From the NCBI GenBank assembly GCA_024684175.1, contig JAIKXJ010000016.1, forward strand, positions 1 to 58,933: DNA of 58,933 nt, read 5' to 3'. The DNA comes from Erysipelotrichaceae bacterium (lineage in GTDB: Bacteria; Bacillota_I; Bacilli_A; Erysipelotrichales; Erysipelotrichaceae). This document shows, one piece after another, positions 1-8,367 of this stretch (positions are counted from its first letter, which is position 1; each line of letters opens with the position of its first letter). The position numbers and the translations under genes were made by a program. The notes under the pieces are model-generated. The model was given only the letters and a program-made list of their open reading frames with translations, was not told the DNA's origin and searched no databases.

Positions 1-2434
1 TGACTGTCAGGAAAGCCATAGCGATCGCATTGGTGCAGTCTTCGCCGCCGAAGAAACCGGCGATCGTTCCCCTTTCCAAATACAAGCCGATGAAATATGC
101 GGCCAGTTCGATGATCGCCAGATAAATACCCTGCCATACCATATCGACGCCGGCACCGTGAGCGAAGATACCGTCAGAAGAATTACGTGGTTTTCTGGTC
201 ATGACATCGCCTTCCGCTTTTTCCATACCTAAGGCAAGGCCCGGAAGCGAATCGGTGACCATGTTGATCCAAAGCAGATGGACCGGAGTCAGCAATGTGA
301 AGTTGAGCAATGAAGCAACGAACATGATGATGACTTCACATAAGTTCGTCGATAACTGGAACTGAATGACCTTACAGACATTGTCGTAGATCTTTCTTCC
401 TTCCTCGACCGCATTGACGATCGTTGCGAAGTTATCGTCGGCCAGGACCATATCGGCAACGGACTTCGTGACGTCTGTTCCGGTGATGCCCATACCGATA
501 CCGATATCGGCTGCTTTGATGGAAGGCGCATCGTTGACACCGTCACCGGTCATTGCCGTGACTTGACCGAGTTCCTGCCATGCGTTGACGATCCTCGTCT
601 TATGTTCCGGCTGAACACGGGCGTAGACACGGTATTTCTGAACGAGTTCTTTCATCTCTTCATCGGAATACTTGTCGAGTTCATGTCCTTCGATCGCTTC
701 AGCTTCATCTTCGATGATACCCAGATCTTTACCGATCGCGACCGCCGTATCCTTATGGTCGCCGGTGATCATGATCGGACGGATGCCGGCTGAACGGCAC
801 TGTTTGATCGCGTCATAGACTTCCGGACGGCATGGGTCGATCATACCGACGATACCGATGAAGACCAGATCATGTTCGAGATCTTCCGGTTCCAAAGATG
901 CAGGCATCGTGTCGTATTTACGATAAGCGGCACAAAGCACACGCAAAGCCTTGGAAGCGAACTCTTTGTTCTTTGACATGATCTCTTCTTTCAGAGCTTC
1001 GGTCATAGGAACTTCGCCCTGTTCGCTGAGATACTTCGTGCAGCGGTCCAGCATGACATCCAATGCACCTTTGGTATATTGGACAAAGCCCTTGTCCTGC
1101 GGATGGATGGTGGACATCATCTTACGGTTGGAATCGAACGGTGCCTCACCGACACGTTCGAATTTCTCTTTCAGTTCATATTTCGGCAGACCGATCGAAT
1201 TGGCGTAGTTGACAAGCGCAGCTTCCGTCGGTTCACCGGTCGAACTTGTTTCACCCGGTTTGATCTCTGCATCGGAACACAAAGCCATTGCGCTGGCAAG
1301 AAGGTTCTTATCAACGGTGAATTCGTCGACGACCGTCATCTTGTTCTGGGTCAGAGTTCCGGTCTTATCGGAACAGATGATATTTGTACAGCCGAGTGTC
1401 TCGACGGCAGTCAGCTTACGGATGAGTGCCTGACGTTTCGCCATGGCTGATACACCGATCGAAAGGATGATCGTAACGACAGCCGGAAGTCCTTCCGGGA
1501 TCGCCGCAACAGCCAGAGCGATCGCAGCGATGAAGGTATCGAGCATCGTCGATCCTAAAAGTGCTAAAGAGAATTCTTCCTTAGAGACCAGCATCGTCTC
1601 GACGACACCGACAGCAAAGACGATGACGCAGATCCAAAGGACGAGCTTGGTCAGGAATGCAGACAATTCACCCATCTTCTTCTGAAGCGGAGTGAGTTCT
1701 TTTTCGGCGAGCGTCAATGCATCGGCGATCTTGCCCATTTCGGTATCCATGCCGGTCGCAACGACGACAGCCGTTCCGCGTCCGTATACGACGGTGGAAC
1801 CGTTATACAACATATTCTTGCGGTCACCCAGAGCGACATCTTTTCTGCCTTCATCGAGCATCAGGATATCGATGACCTTATTGACCGGAACGGATTCACC
1901 GGTCAGAGCGGCTTCTTCCGCCTTCAGGGAATGCGATTCGATGATCCTGCAGTCCGCCGGGACGGTATCGCCTGCTTCGTAGATGATGACATCACCGACG
2001 ACGATATCTTCCGATTTGACGATCTTGACTTCGCCATCTCTTAAGACCTTAGAAGTCGAAGCGGTCATCTGCATCAGAGCTTCCATTGCGCCTTCGGCTT
2101 TGGATTCCTGAATGAGTGACATGACCGTATTAATGATGACGACGGCCATGATGACGATGACATCGGCAAATTCCGACATCTTGAAACCGTCATGCATCTG
2201 TAAGACGTTGACAAAAGCCTGAATGGCTGCTGCGACCAGCAACATGATGATCATCGGGTCAGAGATTGAATTTAAGAATCTCTTCCACATCGGTGTCTTT
2301 TCGGCTTCTTTCAGCTTGTTTTTACCGTTTTTCTCAAGACGGGAAGATGCTTCCGCCTGAGTGAGGCCTTTTTCCGACGTATCGAACTGTTCGAATACGT
2401 CTTTGACTTCTTCTAGATAGTATTTGTTGTCCAT
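1..2434 (-). CDS. P-type (P2A-like) cation-transporting ATPase, 3' end cut by window
   Basis: Membrane ATPase that pumps a divalent cation, probably outward. The reverse strand reads from ATG at 2434 and stays open to base 1, about 811 residues, so the C-terminus lies outside. Visible features are the N-terminal cation-ATPase domain, the TGES actuator motif, the PEGLP ion-site motif near residue 312, the phosphorylation motif DKTGTLT with Asp356, and TGDGVNDAPS in the hinge. This set is typical of Ca2+ P2A pumps. The leader carries a yybP-ykoY (manganese) riboswitch. Family knowledge: Mn-riboswitch-controlled pumps such as Lactococcus YoaB and pneumococcal MgtA belong to this group. Manganese (or Mn plus Ca) export is therefore at least as likely as pure calcium transport. 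The start follows a GAGGGAG ribosome binding site. Confidence 0.93.
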   Translation of the reverse strand, partial: MDNKYYLEEVKDVFEQFDTSEKGLTQAEASSRLEKNGKNKLKEAEKTPMWKRFLNSISDPMIIMLLVAAAIQAFVNVLQMHDGFKMSEFADVIVIMAVVIINTVMSLIQESKAEGAMEALMQMTASTSKVLRDGEVKIVKSEDIVVGDVIIYEAGDTVPADCRIIESHSLKAEEAALTGESVPVNKVIDILMLDEGRKDVALGDRKNMLYNGSTVVYGRGTAVVVATGMDTEMGKIADALTLAEKELTPLQKKMGELSAFLTKLVLWICVIVFAVGVVETMLVSKEEFSLALLGSTMLDTFIAAIALAVAAIPEGLPAVVTIILSIGVSAMAKRQALIRKLTAVETLGCTNIICSDKTGTLTQNKMTVVDEFTVDKNLLASAMALCSDAEIKPGETSSTGEPTEAALVNYANSIGLPKYELKEKFERVGEAPFDSNRKMMSTIHPQDKGFVQYTKGALDVMLDRCTKYLSEQGEVPMTEALKEEIMSKNKEFASKALRVLCAAYRKYDTMPASLEPEDLEHDLVFIGIVGMIDPCRPEVYDAIKQCRSAGIRPIMITGDHKDTAVAIGKDLGIIEDEAEAIEGHELDKYSDEEMKELVQKYRVYARVQPEHKTRIVNAWQELGQVTAMTGDGVNDAPSIKAADIGIGMGITGTDVTKSVADMVLADDNFATIVNAVEEGRKIYDNVCKVIQFQLSTNLCEVIIMFVASLLNFTLLTPVHLLWINMVTDSLPGLALGMEKAEGDVMTRKPRNSSDGIFAHGAGVDMVWQGIYLAIIELAAYFIGLYLERGTIAGFFGGEDCTNAIAMAFLTV

Positions 2435-2450
2435 TTTTTCTCCCTCTTAA

Positions 2451-2477
2451 CGAAAAGAAAACTCATGCACGCATGAG
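2451..2477 (-). terminator. Riboswitch expression-platform terminator
   Basis: On the minus strand a perfect CTCATGC/GCATGAG hairpin (2462-2477) is followed by TTTTCTTTT and ends 17 bases before the ATPase start codon region. The CTCATG/CATGAG arms recur in the hairpin at 2489-2517. The two structures can therefore compete, which is the layout expected for transcriptional attenuation by the upstream aptamer. Confidence 0.7.
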
Positions 2478-2488
2478 AACCTTTTTTT

Positions 2489-2600
2489 CTCATGCATAAC
2501 AAAGTGTCATACATGAGTCTCGCTTATTAAGACAAACCAGGCTTTCGCCGAGATTGTTGGCTTGACACGCAATAATGCGCAAGCTACTCCCTCACTGTTA
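2489..2600 (-). promoter_or_regulatory. yybP-ykoY manganese riboswitch
   Basis: The ATPase leader, read on the minus strand, contains the conserved blocks of the yybP-ykoY family in order: GAGGGAGTAGC just after the predicted transcription start, then GTCAAGCCAACAATCTC, then GCCTGGTTTGTC. The aptamer covers about 2515-2600 and is followed by a hairpin with CTCATG arms (2489-2517). This family senses Mn2+ and turns on exporters. The switch lies between a good promoter (2604-2632) and an intrinsic terminator (2451-2477), so control is probably by transcription antitermination. Recognition is by eye from conserved segments, without a covariance model. Confidence 0.8.
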
Positions 2601-2603
2601 ACA

Positions 2604-2632
2604 ATCATACATGAAATAAGGCTTTTTTACAA
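2604..2632 (-). promoter_or_regulatory. Promoter of the riboswitch-ATPase transcript
   Basis: Minus strand: -35 TTGTAA (2627-2632), 17-base spacer, -10 TATGAT (2604-2609). The predicted start near 2597 coincides with the 5' edge of the aptamer. Confidence 0.65.
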
Positions 2633-2643
2633 TATTCGGGCCA

Positions 2644-2672
2644 TTTACCGGGCTGTAAAAATAAGGTAAAAT
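2644..2672 (+). promoter_or_regulatory. Promoter of radical SAM gene, predicts a leaderless mRNA
   Basis: -35-like TTTACC (2644-2649), 17-base spacer and -10 TAAAAT (2667-2672). Only six bases separate the -10 from the ATG at 2679, so transcription would begin at or next to the start codon. A weak AAGG lies inside the promoter itself. The promoter is back-to-back with the ATPase promoter. Confidence 0.5.
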
Positions 2673-2678
2673 CGACAT

Positions 2679-3485
2679 ATGAAACGTGTTTATCTGGAGA
2701 TCACCGATGCCTGCAATCTACGCTGTCCTTTCTGCACTTACGAGAAGAAAGATCATTTCATGCCGTTACAGCAGATCGATGATTATACCGATCAGATCAG
2801 GCCTCTTTGCGATTACCTGTATCTGCATATTTTAGGAGAGCCGCTGCTTCATCCGGATTTTTCAAAGATCCTCGATCTGCTCGATGAGAAAGGCTTCAAA
2901 GTGCAGCTCGTAAGCAACGGGACATTACTGCACCGATATCCGGATCTTTTATCGCATCCCTGCTTAAGAAAACTGTCGATCTCCCTTCACAGCTATGACT
3001 ATTCTTCCAAAGATCCGTCCTATTTCAAAACGATCGATGAGCTCATTGAAAAAGATTCGAATGTAACTATCGAATTGCGTTTCTACAATAAAGAACATTT
3101 AAGCAAGCAACTCATAGAATACCGGGATGCTTTGATCGAACGCTTTGGTATAAAAGCGACGAAACGCAAAAACTCATTTTGCCTGAAAGAAAACGTCTAT
3201 CTTTATGAAGAAGAACTCTTTGACTGGCCGAAGATCTGCGATCCCGTCCTTTCGGAAGAAGGAACATGTCACGGAGGCATCGATATGATCGCTATCAATC
3301 ATGAAGGGAAAGTCGGTCTGTGCTGCCTGGATCCCGTACCGTGCAATCTGTTGGGTGACTTAAATAAAAAAAGCCTTGCGGAGATCTTACAAGGCAAAGT
3401 CTATCTTGATATCGTTGAAGGATTTAAGAAACGCAAAGTGATCGCTGATCTTTGCAAACGCTGCAGCTACCGTCTGCGTTTTTGA
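2679..3485 (+). CDS. Radical SAM / SPASM-type protein
   Basis: 268-residue Fe-S enzyme. The N-terminus holds the radical SAM cluster motif CNLRCPFC (Cys12, Cys16, Cys19). The C-terminal third is rich in cysteine (GTCHGG, GLCCLD, and CKRC at 259-262), resembling the auxiliary cluster region of SPASM proteins that modify peptides or enzymes. No precursor peptide or partner enzyme is evident nearby, so the substrate is unknown. Its 3' end overlaps the converging methyltransferase gene by 19 bases. Leaderless expression is likely (see promoter). The family call is firm; the reaction is not known. Confidence 0.85.
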   Translation: MKRVYLEITDACNLRCPFCTYEKKDHFMPLQQIDDYTDQIRPLCDYLYLHILGEPLLHPDFSKILDLLDEKGFKVQLVSNGTLLHRYPDLLSHPCLRKLSISLHSYDYSSKDPSYFKTIDELIEKDSNVTIELRFYNKEHLSKQLIEYRDALIERFGIKATKRKNSFCLKENVYLYEEELFDWPKICDPVLSEEGTCHGGIDMIAINHEGKVGLCCLDPVPCNLLGDLNKKSLAEILQGKVYLDIVEGFKKRKVIADLCKRCSYRLRF

Positions 3486-4168
3486 TCGTAAGCTTCTTCC
3501 AGGATGATCGAAGAACGTATGGACAAAGAGATCTCTTTATCGGAGTCTTTCATCAAAGCGATACCGCCTTTCATATGATCGAGCGAATGAGGATCCTGGC
3601 TTATCAGTAAGCCGAACGGTTCATTAAAGATGACATCTCCTAAGAGCGTATCCGAAGAAGAAACGAACGGATAGACCGTATGACCGGGATAGGCATCGGC
3701 ATAGTCTTGAAGCGTATCATAACGTTCGAGACCGATATGGAAGATCGAACCCATCGATGCACGGATGCAGCGCGGATCGAAGATATCGATGTCACTGCCG
3801 ATCAGAACGATGTCGCTGAAATCGAATGCGACCGCCGAACGCAAGATCGTTCCGAGCTCGCCGAAATCGTTGAAGCCGTACAAAAGCACATGTCTTGGAC
3901 CGCTGATCTTCGACTTGAACTTGTCAAACATACCGATGCAGTAACAGTTTTCCTTGACGGAGAGCTTTTTTATGAATACCTCATCGTAACGATAAGCGAT
4001 GCGATGCTCATCACACAAACGAAACAGCAGATCGAGCTGTGAATTCTTGTTGGCTTTCTGCGAAAGGATGACTTCTTTCATGTGAGTGGGCTTGTGCATA
4101 AGAGCTTCGATCGTCAAAGACATCCCCAAAGAATAAGAATATGTCAGATCTTCTCTATATCTTTCCAT
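3467..4168 (-). CDS. SpoU/TrmH-like RNA methyltransferase, divergent
   Basis: 233 residues. The SPOUT motif 1 region is recognisable (residues 100-111, NDFGELGTILRS) and so is the following ASMGSIFHI block near 138-145, as in 2'-O-ribose tRNA/rRNA methyltransferases. The usual GxExxGL motif 2 is replaced by ISQDPHSLD, and motif 3 (normally SLNVS) reads ISLSIRS. The SAM-binding knot is therefore altered and activity may be changed or lost. The gene starts 14 bases inside the end of the FAD dehydrogenase gene, implying translational coupling, and it converges on the radical SAM gene. Confidence 0.7.
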   Translation of the reverse strand: MERYREDLTYSYSLGMSLTIEALMHKPTHMKEVILSQKANKNSQLDLLFRLCDEHRIAYRYDEVFIKKLSVKENCYCIGMFDKFKSKISGPRHVLLYGFNDFGELGTILRSAVAFDFSDIVLIGSDIDIFDPRCIRASMGSIFHIGLERYDTLQDYADAYPGHTVYPFVSSSDTLLGDVIFNEPFGLLISQDPHSLDHMKGGIALMKDSDKEISLSIRSSIILEEAYDQKRRR

Positions 4169-5669
4169 AGTTCCATATTAGCTCATTGGCAATGCGAATG
4201 CCATCCAAGGCACAGGACATGATCCCGCCGCCGTAGCCGGCGCCTTCTCCCATCGGATATAGCCCTTTGGTATTGATCGATTCATAGTGTTCATCCCGCA
4301 GGATGCGGATCGGACAGGAAGAACGGGTCTCAGGACCGACCATGATGCCTTCATGTATGAATCCGGGGATCTTCCTGTCAAAGTCCAGGAAGGCTTCTTT
4401 CAGGATCTTTTTGTCTCTTTCATTAAAAAATTCATTGAAATCATAAAGGACCGTGCCTAAAGGATATGTCGATGCAAAACGGAGCGGACTGTTGCTTCCA
4501 TTCATGAAATCTTCGATGTTTTGCGACAGCGCTTTATAAGATCCCGAGATATCATAGGCTTTCTTTTCCAAGGTATGCAGAAATGCATAACCGTCATTAA
4601 ACTCTTCTTTGTATACCTGAATGAGGATCGCCGCATTCGCGATCCCGGAATCTCTTGCCGAATAGGACATCCCGTTAGTGACGATCGAACACTCATCGCT
4701 CATCGCCGGAATGACCATGCCTCCGGGACACATGCAGAAAGAATAGACGCCCTTCTCACCCTTGTAGCGTAAGAAATATTCATTTGCCGCTTCGATCTTG
4801 TTTCGTGTCTGTCTTGCATCGATGAAATGTTGAGGATGTTCGACCCGGAAACCGATCGAAATATCTTTATCTTCAATATGGACGCCTTTTTCTTTGAGCA
4901 TCTTTACGCTATCATATGCGGAATGACCGATGCCGATCAGCAAAAGATCGCAAGCATGATCTCCACTCTTTGTCCGGATGCCTTTGATCTTTCGTTGTTC
5001 ATCCAAAAGGATCTCTTGCATTTCTTCTTCGAAATGAAATTCAACGCCTCTGCCGATCATCTCATCGGTGATCGAAGCGATGATCTTACGGATCTCATCC
5101 GTACCGATGTGGGCATGATTCTCATAACGGATCTTAGGATCGGCACCGTGTTTCACAAAGACATCAAGGATGTAATCGATGTATCGGTCTTTGATGCGGG
5201 TCGTCAGTTTGGCATCGGAAAATGTTCCTGCACCGCCTTCACCGAACTGTACATTGGATTCTTTGTTCAAGACACCTTTTTTAAAGAACAACTCTACATC
5301 TTTTTCTCGCTCGCTGATCCGTTTGCCTTTTTCAAAGACGATCACCTTATAGCCGGCTTCCATCAGCCGGTAGGAAGCAAAGATACCGCTTGGTCCGTAT
5401 CCGGCAACGATGACCGTCTGATCACGTTGATTAAATTCGGGATGCAGGTCCTCAACTTCGTACAATGTGATGTCTTTCGACAGATAAGATCTTTCATCAT
5501 CGATCTCGACAAGGACCGAGTAAACATAAAAAGGCTCTTTTCTGGCATCCAAAGAGCGTTTTTTAACGGTATAGCTTTTTATCTTATGATGCAGCTTCTT
5601 TTCGATCTTTCGCTTGATCGCCGCATCATCGTGATCGATCGGAACTTTGATCTGATGGATAAGTAACAT
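4155..5669 (-). CDS. FAD-dependent dehydrogenase (COG2509-like)
   Basis: 504-residue flavoprotein. After an N-terminal extension of about 95 residues comes the dinucleotide-binding motif GYGPSGIFASYRL, then the FGEGGAGTFSDAKL block characteristic of this uncharacterised dehydrogenase family. The C-terminus has the GAGYGGGIMSCALDG FAD-closing motif. The family is widespread in Bacillota and its substrate is not established. It begins two bases after the TetR regulator stop and overlaps the SpoU-like gene downstream. TetR, dehydrogenase and methyltransferase are therefore probably one transcript, with the regulator likely controlling its own operon. Confidence 0.85.
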   Translation of the reverse strand: MLLIHQIKVPIDHDDAAIKRKIEKKLHHKIKSYTVKKRSLDARKEPFYVYSVLVEIDDERSYLSKDITLYEVEDLHPEFNQRDQTVIVAGYGPSGIFASYRLMEAGYKVIVFEKGKRISEREKDVELFFKKGVLNKESNVQFGEGGAGTFSDAKLTTRIKDRYIDYILDVFVKHGADPKIRYENHAHIGTDEIRKIIASITDEMIGRGVEFHFEEEMQEILLDEQRKIKGIRTKSGDHACDLLLIGIGHSAYDSVKMLKEKGVHIEDKDISIGFRVEHPQHFIDARQTRNKIEAANEYFLRYKGEKGVYSFCMCPGGMVIPAMSDECSIVTNGMSYSARDSGIANAAILIQVYKEEFNDGYAFLHTLEKKAYDISGSYKALSQNIEDFMNGSNSPLRFASTYPLGTVLYDFNEFFNERDKKILKEAFLDFDRKIPGFIHEGIMVGPETRSSCPIRILRDEHYESINTKGLYPMGEGAGYGGGIMSCALDGIRIANELIWNYGKI

Positions 5670-5671
5670 GG

Positions 5672-6292
5672 CTACCTCAGGGAATTGTCATCCAAGACCA
5701 TGCGGAAGAAAGAATTGAGATATGCTCTGACGAGCTTGAGAAGATCCCGTATGTCGAGATCTTCTGCGGCAAAAAGACGGCAAAGTCCCTCATAAACGGC
5801 AGATGCATAAGCAGCGGAAAGAAGATCGACCTGCCGTTTACGGTCGCTCAAAGAATAACTCTGCCGCATGAGATCGCCGATCGTGTTCTTGAACCATTCC
5901 TTGAAGGTCTTGCATGAGTTTTCATCTCTCAAAAGGATATTGAAAGATGTGCCTTTTTTCTGATACAGACTACACAGGGAAAAAGAGAGATCATTGACCA
6001 TCTTTTCCAGCTGCAGAGGATCGGATTTCATTTCAAAGACTCGCGGTTCTTTCGATAAGTGCTCGACTTTCAATGAATTCAGAAGCCTGCTGATATCGTC
6101 CGACGTCTCAGCAACGATATAGGAATTGAGTTCTTCTTTATTCTGAAAATAGCGGTAAATATTTCCGACCGTGATATTGGCTTTGGCGGCGATATTGCGC
6201 ATCGAGGCATCTTCAAAACCCTTTTCCAGGAATTCTTCCTTGGCAGCTTCAACGATCGCTTTTCTGGTCTCTTCCTTAAGTTTTTGTGCCAT
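5672..6292 (-). CDS. TetR-family transcriptional regulator
   Basis: 206 residues. The N-terminal helix-turn-helix (about residues 30-50, including ITVGNIYRYFQNKEEL) is canonical for TetR repressors. The C-terminal ligand-binding half is not assignable to a subfamily. It is first in a run with the FAD dehydrogenase (gap of two bases) and the SpoU-like gene. By analogy with other TetR-led operons it probably autoregulates that operon. Start ATG follows an AAAGG with a 9-base spacing. Confidence 0.9.
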   Translation of the reverse strand: MAQKLKEETRKAIVEAAKEEFLEKGFEDASMRNIAAKANITVGNIYRYFQNKEELNSYIVAETSDDISRLLNSLKVEHLSKEPRVFEMKSDPLQLEKMVNDLSFSLCSLYQKKGTSFNILLRDENSCKTFKEWFKNTIGDLMRQSYSLSDRKRQVDLLSAAYASAVYEGLCRLFAAEDLDIRDLLKLVRAYLNSFFRMVLDDNSLR

Positions 6293-6343
6293 ATTAGTAA
6301 ACCTTTGTTTATTTTATTTTAGCACAGAGGACAGACATAAAGA

Positions 6344-6363
6344 AAAGCAGGTCGCCCTGCTTT
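6344..6363 (-). terminator. rpsO terminator
   Basis: Minus strand hairpin AAGCAGG-gcga-CCTGCTT followed by TTCTTTAT, directly after the rpsO stop codon. Confidence 0.75.
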
Positions 6364-6370
6364 GGAAATC

Positions 6371-6637
6371 TTATTTTCTTAAACCTAACTTCGCAACGAG
6401 TTCTCTGTATCTGTTGGTGTCAGATCTCTTGAGGTACTCTAACATATTTCTTCTCTTACCGACCATCATCAGCAGACCTCTGTTGGAATGGAAATCTTTC
6501 TTGTTTGCCTGCATGTGGACAGTCAGTTTGTTGATGGAAGCAGTCAGTAATGCGACCTGGACCTCAGGGGAACCCGTATCGCCTTCGAATCTTGCGTAGT
6601 CTTTGACGATCTGCGCCTTTTCAGCTTTTGTTAACAT
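6371..6637 (-). CDS. rpsO: 30S ribosomal protein S15
   Basis: 88 residues, the standard length. The sequence is classic S15 throughout, with the [18 protein letters not shown] region and the [20 protein letters not shown] rRNA-binding block. It is a primary 16S rRNA-binding protein of the 30S platform. It is preceded by a good AGGAG site and an untranslated leader (6638-6720) and followed by its own terminator, so it is monocistronic. Confidence 0.99.
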   Translation of the reverse strand: MLTKAEKAQIVKDYARFEGDTGSPEVQVALLTASINKLTVHMQANKKDFHSNRGLLMMVGKRRNMLEYLKRSDTNRYRELVAKLGLRK

Positions 6638-6720
6638 TTCTTTTCTCCTTTATTTTTTTTCGATTGTAACCGTGTAAGGATCCGGAGTAGGTCCTAACTC
6701 AGTAACAATGCCTAATAAAT
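6638..6720 (-). promoter_or_regulatory. rpsO leader, possible S15 autoregulatory RNA
   Basis: On the minus strand the leader can form a hairpin of AGGACC with GGATCCT (one bulged A) around 6680-6700 before the ribosome binding site. S15 commonly represses its own translation through 5' leader structures in bacteria. Whether this hairpin is such an element is inference. Confidence 0.3.
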
Positions 6721-6757
6721 ATACCATGTATACAGTATCTTTTCAAGCGAAAAAGCC

Positions 6758-8275
6758 CTATTTATCACTTGTTTTCTTTGTTTTTTCTTTTCTTGAACGG
6801 CCGAATGTCTTAGTATACAGAGCGATCTTTTTCGCCAGTTTGGCATCAGCTTCCCCTTTCAGCATCCGCCACTTCCAGTTGTTCAATGTACCCGGTGCAT
6901 TGATGGTCGCTTCCTTGCCCAGTCCCAGATAATCCTGCATCTGGCAGATGAACAGATAGGAGACGCTCGACATGCCGCCGCGGATGAAACCGAAGTTGTA
7001 GCCTTCCTCTTCGTTGAGCCCGTAATAGCGTTTCGCATAAGACAGGATCTTCGGTTTGGCTTCCTTCAGGAAGCCCATGATCGGAACGTTGTCATGTGTC
7101 GCGATGTAGCAGACACAGTTTTCATTCTGCATATGCGGACAATGACTGGATGAGCCGTCTTCATCCATGCCGAATTCCAGGACGCGCATGCCCGGGAACG
7201 TCGATTCCTTCAACATCTTGATGATGTCATCGGAAATGACGCCCAGGTCTTCGGCAATGAATTCGACATTGGAGAACCAGTCGCGCAGGATGGAGATGAA
7301 ACCGATCGAAGGCCCTTTTTTCCATTTGCCGTTGATGGCTGTCGTTTCACCGTACGGGACAGCCCAGTATTCATGGAAACCGCGGAAATGATCGAGACGG
7401 ATGACGTCGAAAAATTCCGATACGCCGGCAACGCGGTCGATCCACCACTTATATCCTGTAGATTTCATATAGTCCCAGTCATAGAGCGGATTGCCCCAGA
7501 GTTGGCCGTCTTTGGAAAAATAATCCGGCGGTACTCCGGCAACATTTTCCGGAACTTTGGTGTTCTCGTTGAGCTGGAACTGTTTCGTATCGCTCCAGAC
7601 ATCGCAAGAATCCATTGCGACATAGATCGGCAGATCGCCGATGATCTTGATGCCGTTGAGATCGGCATAATCCTTCAGTTTCCGGTATTGTTTGAAGAAC
7701 AGATACTGGATGAAACTGTAAAAACCGATATCATCCTTGAGTTCCTCTTTATATCTGTGCATGGCTTCCGGCTTACGCTGACGGATATCAGCATCCGGCC
7801 AGGAGAGCCAGGCAGCCATTTTAAAGTGTTTTTTCAGCGCCATGAACAAGGCATAATCGTCCAGCCATTTTGCGTTTTTCTTAAGGAATTCGGCAAATTC
7901 ATGCGAGAAAAGAGTCTTCCCCTTCTCATAAGCTTTATATAAGACCTTGAATCTCGTCTCATAGAGATGCCCATAGTCGACATAGCGTTCCTCTTTGATG
8001 TTCAGAGACTTTAGATCCGCTTTTGCCAAAAGTCCGTCTTCCACCAGCATATCCGGATCGACGAAATACGGATTACCGGCAAAAGAAGAAAAGGACTGAT
8101 ATGGCGAATCGCCGTAGCTTGTCGGACCGATCGGCAGCACTTGCCAGTACGTCTGATCGGCTTTCACAAGAAAATCAATAAAACGGTATGCCTCTTTACC
8201 TAAAGTTCCGATGCCGTATTTCGATGGCAGTGAGGAGATCGGCAAAAGGATACCTGCACTTCTGCTTCTTGACAT
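6758..8275 (-). CDS. malQ: 4-alpha-glucanotransferase (amylomaltase)
   Basis: 505-residue cytoplasmic GH77 enzyme that disproportionates maltodextrins, releasing glucose and longer chains. It opens with the family signature SAGILLPISSLPSKYGIG. The catalytic residues fall at the expected places: nucleophile Asp295 (in RLDHFRG), acid/base Glu342 (in AEDLG) and Asp395 (in THDNVP). An upstream in-frame ATG at 8446 was rejected because it would add 57 residues without homology and overlap the divergent GH13 gene. The chosen ATG has a GAAGGGG ribosome binding site. It works with the adjacent secreted amylase and the ABC importer. Confidence 0.97.
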   Translation of the reverse strand: MSRSRSAGILLPISSLPSKYGIGTLGKEAYRFIDFLVKADQTYWQVLPIGPTSYGDSPYQSFSSFAGNPYFVDPDMLVEDGLLAKADLKSLNIKEERYVDYGHLYETRFKVLYKAYEKGKTLFSHEFAEFLKKNAKWLDDYALFMALKKHFKMAAWLSWPDADIRQRKPEAMHRYKEELKDDIGFYSFIQYLFFKQYRKLKDYADLNGIKIIGDLPIYVAMDSCDVWSDTKQFQLNENTKVPENVAGVPPDYFSKDGQLWGNPLYDWDYMKSTGYKWWIDRVAGVSEFFDVIRLDHFRGFHEYWAVPYGETTAINGKWKKGPSIGFISILRDWFSNVEFIAEDLGVISDDIIKMLKESTFPGMRVLEFGMDEDGSSSHCPHMQNENCVCYIATHDNVPIMGFLKEAKPKILSYAKRYYGLNEEEGYNFGFIRGGMSSVSYLFICQMQDYLGLGKEATINAPGTLNNWKWRMLKGEADAKLAKKIALYTKTFGRSRKEKTKKTSDK

Positions 8276-8367
8276 ATTTACCCCTTCAGATTTCACTATA
8301 TTTATTCTACTGCAAAAGTTAAAATAGTATTGAATAATAGTTGTAAAGAATCTATGGAGTACAAGCG

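Noticed and set aside
1079..1450. Plus-strand open frames opposite the ATPase
   Set aside because: They lie entirely antisense to a well-conserved P-type ATPase and have no ribosome site or family match.
8276..8367. TGCAAAAGTT in the malQ/GH13 gap as a second sugar-operator
   Set aside because: Only a half-site resemblance to the palindrome at 14954-14969; not enough to call.
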